From the NCBI GenBank assembly GCA_903834785.1, contig CAILKP010000100.1, positions 1 through 64,000 on the forward strand: a stretch of DNA of 64,000 nt. Direction: 5' to 3'. Position 1 is the first letter of the stretch. Each line of letters opens with the position of its first letter. Positions 46,924 to 55,182 of the stretch are shown piece after piece. The DNA comes from an uncultured bacterium (GTDB taxonomy: Bacteria; Planctomycetota; Phycisphaerae; Phycisphaerales; UBA1924). The notes beneath the pieces were generated by a model. It searched no databases. It was not told the origin of the DNA and saw only the letters and a list, made by a program, of their open reading frames with translations. The translations under genes were made by a program, and so were the position numbers.

Positions 46924-47709
46924 TCTCGCTTCCCCCCTCGCTTTGGTTCTGGTGGTCCGCCGCAGCGCACCCGCGTCAATCACATGATCCGCATGACGCC
47001 GATCCGCGTGATCGGTGCCGACGGTGAGCAGGTCGGCGTCATCGAGACGCCCGTCGCCCTCCGCATGGCCGAGGCCGCCGGGCTCGATCTCGTCGAGATC
47101 AGCCCCGATGCGCGCCCGCCGGTCTGCAAGATCATGGACTTCGGCAAGTTCAAGTACGAGACCAGCAAGAACGAGAGCAAGAACAAGAGCAAGGCCAGTG
47201 AGCTCAAGGAAATCCGTCTCGGTCGCTCGGTCAAGATCGACCCGCACGATGTCGGCATCCGCATCAACCAGGCACGCAAGTTCCTGCTCGACGGCCACAA
47301 GGTGCAGGTGACGCAGCGGTTCAAGGGCCGCGAAATGGCTCACCGCGAACTCGGCATCGCTCACCTCCGTCAGTTCCGCGACGAACTCGCCGACATTGCC
47401 AAGTGCGAGACCGAGCCCCGCTTCATGGGCGCCCAGGCCAGCATCATCCTGGCCCCCGACAAGCCCAAGTGCGAGGCCTACAAGCAGAAGCACCAGAAGG
47501 CCCTCAAGGCCGCCAAGGCTGCCGATGCCCGCGCTGAGAAGGCCGAAAAGGCCGAGAAGGACCGCCGCGAGGGCAAGATCCCCGCTGCCGCTACGGCCGG
47601 CCCCGCCCCGGCTGATGACCACGATGAGGACACCGGGCTGCAGCAGCCGCCCGATGCACCCGACACCGATCTCGATCACGATGACGGTGATGAAGCCGAC
47701 AAGGATTGA
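46921..47709 (+). CDS. infC: Translation initiation factor IF-3
   Basis: This encodes 262 aa from ATC. The N domain (RVIGADGEQVGVIETPVALRMAEAAGLDLVEI, PPVCKIMDFGKFKYE) covers residues 22-95, the linker is Lys-rich, and the C domain (LKEIRLGRSVKIDPHDVGIRINQARKFLLDGHKVQV...RELG) follows. IF-3 binds the 30S subunit, keeps 50S off and checks the start codon. A C-terminal tail of about 75 residues, first Lys/Ala-rich and then very acidic (DDHDEDTG...DLDHDDGDEADKD), extends beyond the usual 180 aa. rpmI and rplT do not follow; a terminator does. Confidence 0.95.
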   Translation: MSRFPPRFGSGGPPQRTRVNHMIRMTPIRVIGADGEQVGVIETPVALRMAEAAGLDLVEISPDARPPVCKIMDFGKFKYETSKNESKNKSKASELKEIRLGRSVKIDPHDVGIRINQARKFLLDGHKVQVTQRFKGREMAHRELGIAHLRQFRDELADIAKCETEPRFMGAQASIILAPDKPKCEAYKQKHQKALKAAKAADARAEKAEKAEKDRREGKIPAAATAGPAPADDHDEDTGLQQPPDAPDTDLDHDDGDEADKD

Positions 47710-47759
47710 TCACCGCGGAACGGCCCCGCCGGTCTGATGCAACTCCCTCGCCTCCCTCC

Positions 47760-47790
47760 AGCCCTCCCCCGCCGGGAGGGCTTTTCATTT
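47760..47790 (+). terminator. Intrinsic terminator after infC
   Basis: AGCCCTCCC (47760-47768) pairs with GGGAGGGCT (47774-47782) over CCGCC and runs into TTTCATTT. Confidence 0.88.
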
Positions 47791-47844
47791 CATCCCGCCC
47801 AGCTGCGAAACTCCCAGGTGACTCATGTCCAACACTTGACCGCC

Positions 47845-48291
47845 ATGCACCTCACCTCCGTCTCCCCCATCCTCAACGTCGCCGATGTTCCCGCCAGCAT
47901 CACCTGGTTCGAGAAGCTCGGTTTCGCCCGTTCCTTCACGCACAACAGCGGGGGCATGATCGCCGCCGCGGCCTCCTCCGACCACCACGGCCCCGCAAAC
48001 TTCGCCGGCGTGTATTGCGGCGACGTCATGATCTTCCTTTGCCACAACGCCCAGGGCCTCCGCGGCGGCAAGCCCGCACGCTTCGATGGCAGCGACGACT
48101 TCGGCGCAACGTGGATGTCCCTCTGGCTCGGTACGCCCTCGGAAGTTGACGCCGTGCACGAAACCGCCCGCCAACTCGGCATCACCATCACCCGTCCGCC
48201 CACCGACGAACCCTGGCGCGTCCGCGAGTGCCGCATCATGCACCCAGACGGTCACGTCTTCCGATTCAGCGCGCACATCAAGCTGGTATAA
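47845..48291 (+). CDS. VOC-superfamily (glyoxalase/bleomycin-resistance-like) protein
   Basis: This encodes 148 aa. It has the paired beta-alpha-beta-beta-beta layout: SPILNVADVPASITWFEKLGF, GVYCGDVMIFLCHNAQG, then TWMSLWLGTPSEVDAVHETARQLG and CRIMHPDGHVFRFSAH. Metal-ligand candidates are present in part (His and Glu near strand ends), but substrate is unknown. ATG 47845 begins the fold; upstream codons are part of the infC terminator. The methyltransferase gene starts 6 bases after its stop, so the two are co-transcribed. Confidence 0.82.
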   Translation: MHLTSVSPILNVADVPASITWFEKLGFARSFTHNSGGMIAAAASSDHHGPANFAGVYCGDVMIFLCHNAQGLRGGKPARFDGSDDFGATWMSLWLGTPSEVDAVHETARQLGITITRPPTDEPWRVRECRIMHPDGHVFRFSAHIKLV

Positions 48292-48296
48292 AGCCA

Positions 48297-49229
48297 ATGG
48301 AACAATCACCAACTGACCCGATTCGCCCGCACTCCGCCGAGTACTTCGGCGAGCAGCGGGACTATTGGTGGAACAGCGACTTCCTCCAGTTGATCGCCCG
48401 GCGACTCGACTTCGCCCGTATCTCCATCGTGCTGGACATCGGCTGCGGCGTCGGCCACTGGGGCCGGGCGCTCAGCCCGATCCTCCCGCCGGATGCTCGC
48501 CTCATCGGCATCGACCGCGAGCCCGAGTGGGTGCAAGGTGCCACCGCGCGGGCGGCCGCCGCCGGTCTGGCCTCGCGATTCTCCTACCGCCAGGGTGACT
48601 GCACCGCACTGCCATTCGCCGATGGCACCTTCGACCTCGTCACCTGCCAGACGGTCCTCATCCACGTCGCCGATCCCCGCGCCGTCCTGGCCGAGATGCT
48701 CCGCGTCACCAAACCCGGCGGGTTGGTTCTGGCAGTCGAGCCCAACAACCTCGCCAACGGAGTCTTGGCCTCCAGCATCCACGCCGCACTCTCAACCGAT
48801 GAACTCGTCGACCTCTTCCGGTTCCAACTGACCTGCGAACGTGGCAAGCAGAACCTCGGACTCGGGTTCAACTCCGTCGGTGGCCTGGTCCCCGGCATGC
48901 TCGCCTCGCTCGGCGCGGGCGATATCCGCGTCTGCACCTCCGATCGTGCCGCGGCCATGTTCCCACCCTTTGCCGGCCCCGCCCAACAGGCCGATGTCCT
49001 CCAGACCCTGGACTGGGCCGAGCGCGACTTCTGGATCTGGGATCAGCGGGAGACCAAGTCCTACTACCTCGCCGGTGATGGTGATCCCGCCCGGTTCGAG
49101 CCGCTCTGGGCCCTGGCCATGTCAGTCAACCGCGCAACCGCCGACGCAATCCGCGCCGGCACCTACCACTCCGCCGGCGGCAGCATGTCCTTCATCATCT
49201 CGGGCCGCAAGCCCGCGGCAGCCCTCTAG
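48297..49229 (+). CDS. Class I SAM-dependent methyltransferase
   Basis: This encodes 310 aa. The SAM-binding core includes VLDIGCGVGHWGRAL (motif I), LIGIDREPEWV (acidic loop), GDCTALPFADGTFDLVTCQTVLIHV and LRVTKPGGLVLAVEPNN, a methyltransferase 11/25 pattern. The C-terminal 120 residues are a substrate domain I do not recognise (WAERDFWIWDQRETKSYYLAGG-like segment). It starts 6 bases after the VOC gene. The methyl acceptor is unknown. Confidence 0.86.
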   Translation: MEQSPTDPIRPHSAEYFGEQRDYWWNSDFLQLIARRLDFARISIVLDIGCGVGHWGRALSPILPPDARLIGIDREPEWVQGATARAAAAGLASRFSYRQGDCTALPFADGTFDLVTCQTVLIHVADPRAVLAEMLRVTKPGGLVLAVEPNNLANGVLASSIHAALSTDELVDLFRFQLTCERGKQNLGLGFNSVGGLVPGMLASLGAGDIRVCTSDRAAAMFPPFAGPAQQADVLQTLDWAERDFWIWDQRETKSYYLAGDGDPARFEPLWALAMSVNRATADAIRAGTYHSAGGSMSFIISGRKPAAAL

Positions 49230-49364
49230 CTGCCACACGATCAAACCGGCGGTGCTTCGTATGCATATGCAGTTATGCGAGAGCGAGCTATTCTCAGCTC
49301 CTTTACCCGCCCACCCCCGCCCCCTAAACTCCGCCCCTTCCAAGTCCCTCACCCCGGAGTCGCC

Positions 49365-49778
49365 ATGGCCGGCAAGACCTTCCAGTTCCGTCTCATCACC
49401 CCCCAGGGCAAGCTGCTCGACACCCAGGTCGAGTCCGTGCAGTTCCCCGGCCACGACGGTCTCGTCGGCATCCTGCCCAACCGCGCCCCGCTGGTGATGA
49501 AGCTCGGCGTCGGCTCCCTCCGCGTTGATGTCTCCGGCGCATCGGGCACCAAGTCCTTCTTCGTTGAGGACGGCTTCGCCCAGATGATCGCCAACAAGCT
49601 CACCATCCTCACGACCAAGGCCAGCGAGGCCGAGGCCATCACTGAGGCTTCTGCCTCCGCCGAACTCACCACGCTGACCGCCAAGACCCCGACCGACCGC
49701 AACGAGCTCGCCCGTCACCGCGTGGCCGTGCAGCACGCCAAGTCCAAGGTCGCCTTCGCCAAGGGCCGCAAGAAGTAA
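49365..49778 (+). CDS. atpC: F1F0 ATP synthase epsilon subunit
   Basis: This encodes 137 aa. The beta-barrel N domain is clear (FQFRLITPQGKLLDTQVESVQFPGHDGLVGILPNRAPLV, SFFVEDGFAQMIANKLTILT), followed by the short two-helix C domain (TDRNELARHRVAVQHAKSKVAFAKG). Epsilon joins the rotor and can inhibit ATP hydrolysis. CGGAG precedes ATG 49365 by 5 nt. It is a lone gene: no atpD before it or other atp genes in the window, and a terminator follows at once. Confidence 0.93.
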   Translation: MAGKTFQFRLITPQGKLLDTQVESVQFPGHDGLVGILPNRAPLVMKLGVGSLRVDVSGASGTKSFFVEDGFAQMIANKLTILTTKASEAEAITEASASAELTTLTAKTPTDRNELARHRVAVQHAKSKVAFAKGRKK

Positions 49779-49810
49779 GCGACTCCCGCATTCGTCAAGC
49801 ATTCGACACA

Positions 49811-49842
49811 CCGCCCGGCCCGCGCCGGGCGGTTTTCATTTC
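49811..49842 (+). terminator. Intrinsic terminator after atpC
   Basis: CCGCCCGGC (49811-49819) pairs with GCCGGGCGG (49824-49832) over CCGC and is followed by TTTTCATTTC. Confidence 0.92.
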
Positions 49843-49892
49843 TGCCGCGTGCTGCACAGCCCGCCGCATCGCCACCCTGCCAACCATCGCCC

Positions 49893-51179
49893 ATGCCATC
49901 GCTCTCCGCCGCCGAAGCCCGACTCTGCCAGGTCATCAGCACACGCTTCAGTGCCATGCTCGCCGACCTGCGGCAGTTTGTGCTCTTTCGCACCGGCCCC
50001 GGCCCGGGCCAGGCCGAGCAGCTCGATGCCTTCCGCACGGCCATGCTCGCACGCCTGGCATCAGTGGGGGGCTCATGGCACCTCATCCCCGGCAACGCCT
50101 CGCCCGCCTGGCTGAAAAAGCCCGGCGATTCCGGTCCCTCCTCACCTCCGCCCACCGCCATCATCCGCAACTTCAACCCCGCCGCTCCGGGCTCCGCCGC
50201 AGGTCGCGCCGTCCTGCTCGCCGGCCACCTCGACACTGTTCACCCCACCACCGGTGACTTCGCGGGCCTCAACATCGCCGCCGATCAGTCGACCGCCACC
50301 GGCCCCGGTACCGTCGACATGAAAGGCGGCATCGTCCTTGCACTCCACGCTCTCGAAGCCCTCGCCGAGTGCGGCATCCCCGTTCACTGGTCCTTCCTGC
50401 TCAACAGCGATGAGGAAACCGGCTCCTTCGCCTCCGACCAGACCATCCGCAGCGAGGCTTCACTTTTACATAACCAAACTCGCATCTTCGCCGCCGGCCT
50501 TGCCTTCGAGCCCGCCGTCGGCGGTGCCGCCCGTGCCGATGCCCCGCGGCCATCAACCTGGAAACTCGCCCTCGCCCGCGGCGGCTCCGGTCAGTTCCAC
50601 CTGGCCACCACAGGCCGCCGCGCTCACGTCGGTCGTGACTTCGCCGCCGGCGTTTCCGCGGTCGATGCCCTCTGCCGCACCATCATCGCCGCCCACGCCG
50701 CCTCCGACCCCGCCCGCGGCATCTGCGTCAACATCAGCCCACTTTGGTGCCCGGATGCCACCAACGTCGTCGCCGGCGAAGCCGCGGCATGGGGCAACGT
50801 CCGCTACCCGGATCCTCAGGCCGGCCAGCACCTCCAGGCCGCGCTGGCCGCACTCGCCACCGACCCCGCGGCCATGCCCGCCGTCGCCGTGAACTCCACC
50901 TTCAGCCGCCCGGCCAAGCCCGCGGATGATGCCACCCGCGCACTGGCCGCCCGCTACCAGCAGTGCTGCTGCGACCTCGGCGGCGAGCTGGAGTTCATGA
51001 CCTCCGCCGGCGTCTGCGATGGCAACAACATGCAGGCCGCCGGCCTGCCGACCATCGACACCCTCGGCATCTGCGGCGGCGGCCTGCACACCACCACCGA
51101 GTGGGTCGAACTCTCCAGCATGGTCCACCGCTGCCAGTGCCTCGCCCTGCTCATCGGCCGTCTGGCCCGCGGGGCCTGA
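49893..51179 (+). CDS. M20-family metallopeptidase (carboxypeptidase G2/ArgE-like)
   Basis: This encodes 428 aa. Metal ligands and catalytic residues appear in order: His112 and Asp114 in AGHLDTVHP, the bridging Asp142 in VDMKGG, Glu174/Glu175 in SDEETGS, and a C-terminal His in GGGLHTTTEW. The lid domain (about 215-330) includes GRRAHVG. These di-zinc enzymes hydrolyse C-terminal or N-acyl amino acids in the cytoplasm; the substrate is not evident. No signal peptide is seen. It sits alone between terminators. Confidence 0.9.
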   Translation: MPSLSAAEARLCQVISTRFSAMLADLRQFVLFRTGPGPGQAEQLDAFRTAMLARLASVGGSWHLIPGNASPAWLKKPGDSGPSSPPPTAIIRNFNPAAPGSAAGRAVLLAGHLDTVHPTTGDFAGLNIAADQSTATGPGTVDMKGGIVLALHALEALAECGIPVHWSFLLNSDEETGSFASDQTIRSEASLLHNQTRIFAAGLAFEPAVGGAARADAPRPSTWKLALARGGSGQFHLATTGRRAHVGRDFAAGVSAVDALCRTIIAAHAASDPARGICVNISPLWCPDATNVVAGEAAAWGNVRYPDPQAGQHLQAALAALATDPAAMPAVAVNSTFSRPAKPADDATRALAARYQQCCCDLGGELEFMTSAGVCDGNNMQAAGLPTIDTLGICGGGLHTTTEWVELSSMVHRCQCLALLIGRLARGA

Positions 51180-51199
51180 TTCGGCCTTTTCTTCAGCAG

Positions 51200-51238
51200 C
51201 CAAAATAGAGACGGCACGCAGAACCACTCTGCGTGCCG
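51200..51238. terminator. Hairpin between convergent peptidase and PEP-CTERM genes
   Basis: CGGCACGCAGA (51212-51222) pairs with TCTGCGTGCCG (51228-51238) over ACCAC. On the minus strand it is followed by TCTCTATTTTGG, so it best serves the minus-strand gene but may act both ways. Confidence 0.75.
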
Positions 51239-51308
51239 CCGGACATCCTGTGAGCTCGCCGCTGACTCCATTCACGCGGGGCCCTGTTTTGACTTCATGA
51301 ATCGAACA

Positions 51309-51983
51309 TCATCGGCGGCGGCGGAACGCCAGGAGGCCGCCAAGGCCGATCACCGCTGCCGCACCCGGCGTCGGGATGGCAGTGCCGAACACCAGCGTCT
51401 CGCCATAGCCCGAGCCAGTCAGCATCGGGTCATTCAGCCCGGGGTTGCCCGCCCACATCCAGCGTGCATCGGTGGTGATTCCCGGCACCATGCCCCACGG
51501 GCCGTACGAGCCGTTCTGGCCACCGACAAACGGTGTTTCCCACGCGTTGCCGGTATCAGCCAGGTTCACCCAGTTCGCCACCGTGCCAGCAGTAGGGTGG
51601 GCACTTCCGTCACCAAGGTCGTTAAACGAGTGGTACACGCGCCACGCGGCGTCGCCGCTGTGGTACGTCTCATCACCGAAGTTGATCTGGGCCAGCAGTC
51701 CCTGAGCCGAGCGGTTGTCCGACCAAGCCGCGATGTACAGGTGAGTGGGGGCCGAAGCGATGTTCCACACCTCCGGCAGCGACCAGTTGTAGTTGCCCGG
51801 GCTACCGCCGGAACCAAGCTCATTGCCGCCGATGTAGGTGAAGTTGCCGTTATCGTCCGACACATAAAACGCGTAGTGGTTGTCTGCGGTGATGGTGGCA
51901 CTGATCGTCTGGCCGCTGGCGGCCCCGGCAGCGGAAAGCAGCAGGGCGGCGGCGGAAACAGCGGCGAGAAGGGAGGTCTTCAT
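51309..51983 (-). CDS. Secreted protein with PEP-CTERM-like sorting tail
   Basis: This encodes 224 aa. The signal peptide (LLAAVSAAALLLSAAGAASGQ) is cleaved near residue 24. The body is Trp/Gly/Asn-rich and beta-like (HYAFYVSDDNGNFTYIGGNE, WSLPEVWNIASAPTHLYIAAWSDN). The C-terminus IPTPGAAAVIGLGGLLAFRRRR is the PEP-CTERM layout: a VPEP-like motif, a hydrophobic helix and an Arg cluster, recognised by exosortase in hosts that have one. ATG 51983 was chosen for the signal peptide, with AAGGAA upstream. No exosortase gene is in the window. Confidence 0.85.
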   Translation of the reverse strand: MKTSLLAAVSAAALLLSAAGAASGQTISATITADNHYAFYVSDDNGNFTYIGGNELGSGGSPGNYNWSLPEVWNIASAPTHLYIAAWSDNRSAQGLLAQINFGDETYHSGDAAWRVYHSFNDLGDGSAHPTAGTVANWVNLADTGNAWETPFVGGQNGSYGPWGMVPGITTDARWMWAGNPGLNDPMLTGSGYGETLVFGTAIPTPGAAAVIGLGGLLAFRRRR

Positions 51984-52159
51984 CTGAATCACATTCCTTG
52001 CGTGCTCCTGCCGCCGCGGTCCGGATCTCCTGCACACTCAGCAGGTTCCGTCGCACGGGTGTGGTGCACACTTCAAGAGTGCGATTCAGCCCGCCGCCAG
52101 CCACCTGAAGGCTCCTCGCCACCGCCACTTTCTCGTCAGCGGCGCGGTGCAGGCAACAT

Positions 52160-52194
52160 GGGAAACAAACCGGCCGCCCGAGAAGGGCGGCCGG
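52160..52194 (-). terminator. Intrinsic terminator after the POT transporter gene
   Basis: CCGGCCGCCC (52170-52179) pairs with GGGCGGCCGG (52185-52194). Read on the minus strand the stem is followed by TTTGTTTCCC. Confidence 0.9.
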
Positions 52195-52254
52195 TCCTGA
52201 AAAACTCGAGTTTGCCGCAGGGCCCTGGGCCCAGCGTCCGGAAACCAGCCCGGC

Positions 52255-54477
52255 TTAGTCGCCCGGGTTCCGCTGCAGCTTCGTCAGCAGGGTACCGATC
52301 ACCATGATCAGCACACCAGCGCCGCAGCTGGTCAGCACGAACAGGGCGTAGAAGTCCGCCGATCCGCCCAGCAGGCTGTTCCACGGCAGCTTGATCTTGC
52401 CGTCGATGATCGGCTCGACCAGCTCGCCGACCTTGCCCGCGGCAAGACCCGCGATGAACGAGCTGATGAACCAGATGCCCATCAGGCTCGACATGCTCTT
52501 CTGCGGCGCGGTCTTGGCCACGTACGACAGGCCTGTCGGTGACAGAATGATCTCACCGACGGTGTGCAGGAAGTAGCACCCGGTGATGTAGATCATGCTG
52601 ACCTTGGGGATGCCCAGGTTCAGCCGCATCGCCGCCATCACCATCACGATGTAGCCAAGGCCGACGAAGATCAGGCCCATGCCGATCTTAAACGGCTGAG
52701 CAATGAACTTCTTCTTCCGCGCCAGCGACGCCCAGAACACGCCGGCGATCGGCGCGAAGATGATGATCAGCAGCGGGTTGATGGACTGGAACCACGGCGC
52801 GGGGATATCGCCGCCGCCGATCGGGTTCGTACGGATGGTCTGCTCTTCAGTAAAGGTGTTCAGGGTGTTCCCGGCCTGCTCAAAGGCCAGCCAGAACAGG
52901 GCGTTAAACAGCATGTAGATGAAGATGGTGGCCACTGGCCCGCGGTCCCCTGGTCCATGTTTGAATATGAACCACAAGGCGTAAGTGACAGCCGCTACGG
53001 CGATCGCACCGAATACCGCCGGCTGGCTCACCACATCGTCGAAGACCTTCAGGATCCCCGCCTGATACGCCAGTGCCACCAGCGCCGCAGCCGCAATTCC
53101 GACAGGGAGGAACCAAACCGCCTTGCCGCCCTGTGTGCCCGGAGGATCGCCGATGAGCCCCATGAGGGAACTTCGGGCGGCAAGGTAGGTTGCCAAGCCC
53201 GCGATCATGCCGAGCGCAGCGAGGCCGAAGCCGTAGTGCCAGCCATACGCCATCGCGAGACCCGCGCAGAATATGTTGCAGAGGAACGAGCCCAGGTTGA
53301 TGCCCATGTAAAAGATGCTGAACGCCGACTCACGCCGCGGGTCGCCGATGGGGTAGAGCTGTCCCACCATCACCGAGACCGACGGCTTGAAGTGCCCCGT
53401 ACCGATGGTGATCAGCGCCAGGCCGAATACGAACACCGTCATGCCGGTGTCGCTCAGCGCCATCGTGCCGATGCCCGACAGACCCAGCACAACGTGGCCC
53501 AGTGCAATCAGCAGCCCGCCCACAACCATGGACCGGTGCGTGCCCAGCAGCTTGTCGGCAATCAGCCCGCCGAGAATCGGCAGCAGGTACGCCATGCCGG
53601 TGTACCAGCCGTACAGCGTGCTGGCATCACCCTTGATCCACGACCGCCCGCTATCCACCCGGTTGACATCGATCTCCAGGTCGTACGGTGCGTTCCCCGC
53701 CTTCTCCCGCTTGGCATCGGCCTGAATCGTTGTTGAGACCACGCCGGTGCTGTCGTTGACCTTGAAGTAGATCTTGTAGTTCGGGTCGCCCTTCTCGCGG
53801 GCCGCCGTCTCGATTTCCTTGAGCTTCTCTGCCGTGACCGTCGCGTCCTCCGCCTTGGCCTTGGCAATCGCCTCCGCCGCGGCCTTGTCCGCCGCTTCCT
53901 TGCTCATCGGCCGCTGCACCCGCACGGTCAGCTTCACGTCGCGGTCCGTCGGGTTGGTGATGCGGTAACGCACCGCCGCGCCGTCGTACGCCGTGTCCGC
54001 CTTGACATCAAACACCGCGGGGCTCAGCCCCGTGGCTCCCTCCGCCGCCGGCTCCCACAGCTTCTCTTCCGGGTTCTTGGGGTCCGGCTTCTGGGTCTGG
54101 ACCATCCGCACAATCTTCAGCGGCCCCGCCTCACCGGTAACAGCTCCCGGCGTCGCGGCAGGTTGTCCCACCGCCGCCGTCAGGGTCACCGTCTGCCGCT
54201 TCGCCTCAGGTGCAGGCCCCTTGGCGGCTATCTCCGCCTCGGTCTGGATCAGCGTCTGCTCCACCTGCAGGGTGTTGGAATAGGTGCCGGGGGTGAGCTG
54301 GTGAACCGCAACCGCCGCCGTCATGTACAGAACCAGAAGGCCGCGCATGCCGTAGTAGCTGAAACGCTCCCACATCTCGACCAGGAACAGCAGGAAGAGG
54401 CCCTTGGGGTGGCCAAGGAACTCACCGCCGGGAGGCGTGATGTGGGCAGGGGATTGCGATCCGCTTGGTGTTTGCAT
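52255..54477 (-). CDS. POT/PTR-family proton-coupled peptide transporter with large extra-membrane insertion
   Basis: This encodes 740 aa, about 230 more than bacterial DtpA-type proteins. The first helix has MWERFSYYGMRGLLVLYM (residues 35-52), the POT signature. The matching next element, YGWYTGMAYLLPILGGLIADK, only appears at about 289. Between them, residues 63-283 are a soluble, Lys/Ala/Thr-rich insertion that should lie outside the cytoplasm. The second signature GTGHFKPSVSVMVGQLY and FYMGINLGSFLC follow, with about 12 more helices and FWLAFEQAGNTLN. Family members import di- and tripeptides with protons. The insertion is not known to me. Confidence 0.9.
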   Translation of the reverse strand: MQTPSGSQSPAHITPPGGEFLGHPKGLFLLFLVEMWERFSYYGMRGLLVLYMTAAVAVHQLTPGTYSNTLQVEQTLIQTEAEIAAKGPAPEAKRQTVTLTAAVGQPAATPGAVTGEAGPLKIVRMVQTQKPDPKNPEEKLWEPAAEGATGLSPAVFDVKADTAYDGAAVRYRITNPTDRDVKLTVRVQRPMSKEAADKAAAEAIAKAKAEDATVTAEKLKEIETAAREKGDPNYKIYFKVNDSTGVVSTTIQADAKREKAGNAPYDLEIDVNRVDSGRSWIKGDASTLYGWYTGMAYLLPILGGLIADKLLGTHRSMVVGGLLIALGHVVLGLSGIGTMALSDTGMTVFVFGLALITIGTGHFKPSVSVMVGQLYPIGDPRRESAFSIFYMGINLGSFLCNIFCAGLAMAYGWHYGFGLAALGMIAGLATYLAARSSLMGLIGDPPGTQGGKAVWFLPVGIAAAALVALAYQAGILKVFDDVVSQPAVFGAIAVAAVTYALWFIFKHGPGDRGPVATIFIYMLFNALFWLAFEQAGNTLNTFTEEQTIRTNPIGGGDIPAPWFQSINPLLIIIFAPIAGVFWASLARKKKFIAQPFKIGMGLIFVGLGYIVMVMAAMRLNLGIPKVSMIYITGCYFLHTVGEIILSPTGLSYVAKTAPQKSMSSLMGIWFISSFIAGLAAGKVGELVEPIIDGKIKLPWNSLLGGSADFYALFVLTSCGAGVLIMVIGTLLTKLQRNPGD

Positions 54478-54607
54478 ACGGGCGTTCCGAGTGGACGTGG
54501 GGGGGCCGGCAGAGTGCCTGACAGGCCCCGGATGTATCCCGAATATAGCCGCGTCTTGACGTTGTTATTCCGGAATTTTGGCCGCCAAGCTCCTACCCTC
54601 GCGGCCT

Positions 54608-55078
54608 ATGGAAACGACTCTCATTATTCTCAAGCCCGACGCCGTCCAGCGTGGCCTGATGGGCCGCATCATCACCCGCTTCGAGGAAAAGGGCCTCCAG
54701 ATCGTCGGCGCCAAGCTGATGAAGATCAGCCCCGAACTCGCCGCCACCCACTACGAGGCCCACAAGGCCCGTCCCTTCTACCCCGGCCTCGTCCGCTTCA
54801 TGACCAGCTCTCCGGTCCTGGTCATGGCCGTCCGCGGCATCGGCGCTATCACCATCGCCCGCTCCATGATGGGCGCCACCTTCGGCTCCAAGGCCGCCGG
54901 CGGCACCATCCGCGGTGACTTCGGTGTCTCCAACAGCTTCAACCTCATCCACGGCTCCGACAGCCCCGAGGCCGCCGAGCGTGAACTCAAGCTCTTCTTC
55001 CGCGACGGTGAAGTCCTGGACTTCAAGCGCGACGGCGAGACCTGGATCTACGACTCCTCCTCCGGCAAGCCGGAGTAA
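54608..55078 (+). CDS. ndk: Nucleoside diphosphate kinase
   Basis: This encodes 156 aa. The start METTLIILKPDAVQRGLMG is canonical, and the active-site motif NLIHGSDSPE carries the phospho-acceptor His115. The KPDAVQR and MVMAVRGIGAI-type segments and Arg residues for nucleotide binding are intact. It balances NTP pools by phosphate transfer from ATP. ATG 54608 is the family start; ten upstream in-frame codons are not. A terminator follows, so it is monocistronic. Confidence 0.97.
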   Translation: METTLIILKPDAVQRGLMGRIITRFEEKGLQIVGAKLMKISPELAATHYEAHKARPFYPGLVRFMTSSPVLVMAVRGIGAITIARSMMGATFGSKAAGGTIRGDFGVSNSFNLIHGSDSPEAAERELKLFFRDGEVLDFKRDGETWIYDSSSGKPE

Positions 55079-55109
55079 GTTCCCGCCCCTTCCCAAGTTC
55101 AAGACTCAC

Positions 55110-55146
55110 CAGCCGCCCCGCGTCACGCGGGGCGGCTGTCGTTTCC
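55110..55146 (+). terminator. Intrinsic terminator after ndk
   Basis: CAGCCGCCCCGCG (55110-55122) pairs with CGCGGGGCGGCTG (55126-55138) over TCA and is followed by TCGTTTCC. Confidence 0.85.
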
Positions 55147-55182
55147 GGGCGATCCGACATTCGAACCCCGCGACTCTACTTC

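Noticed and set aside
46921..46983. ATG 46984 as the infC start
   Set aside because: It would remove the conserved IF-3 N-terminal segment and has no Shine-Dalgarno; the AUC codon upstream has one.
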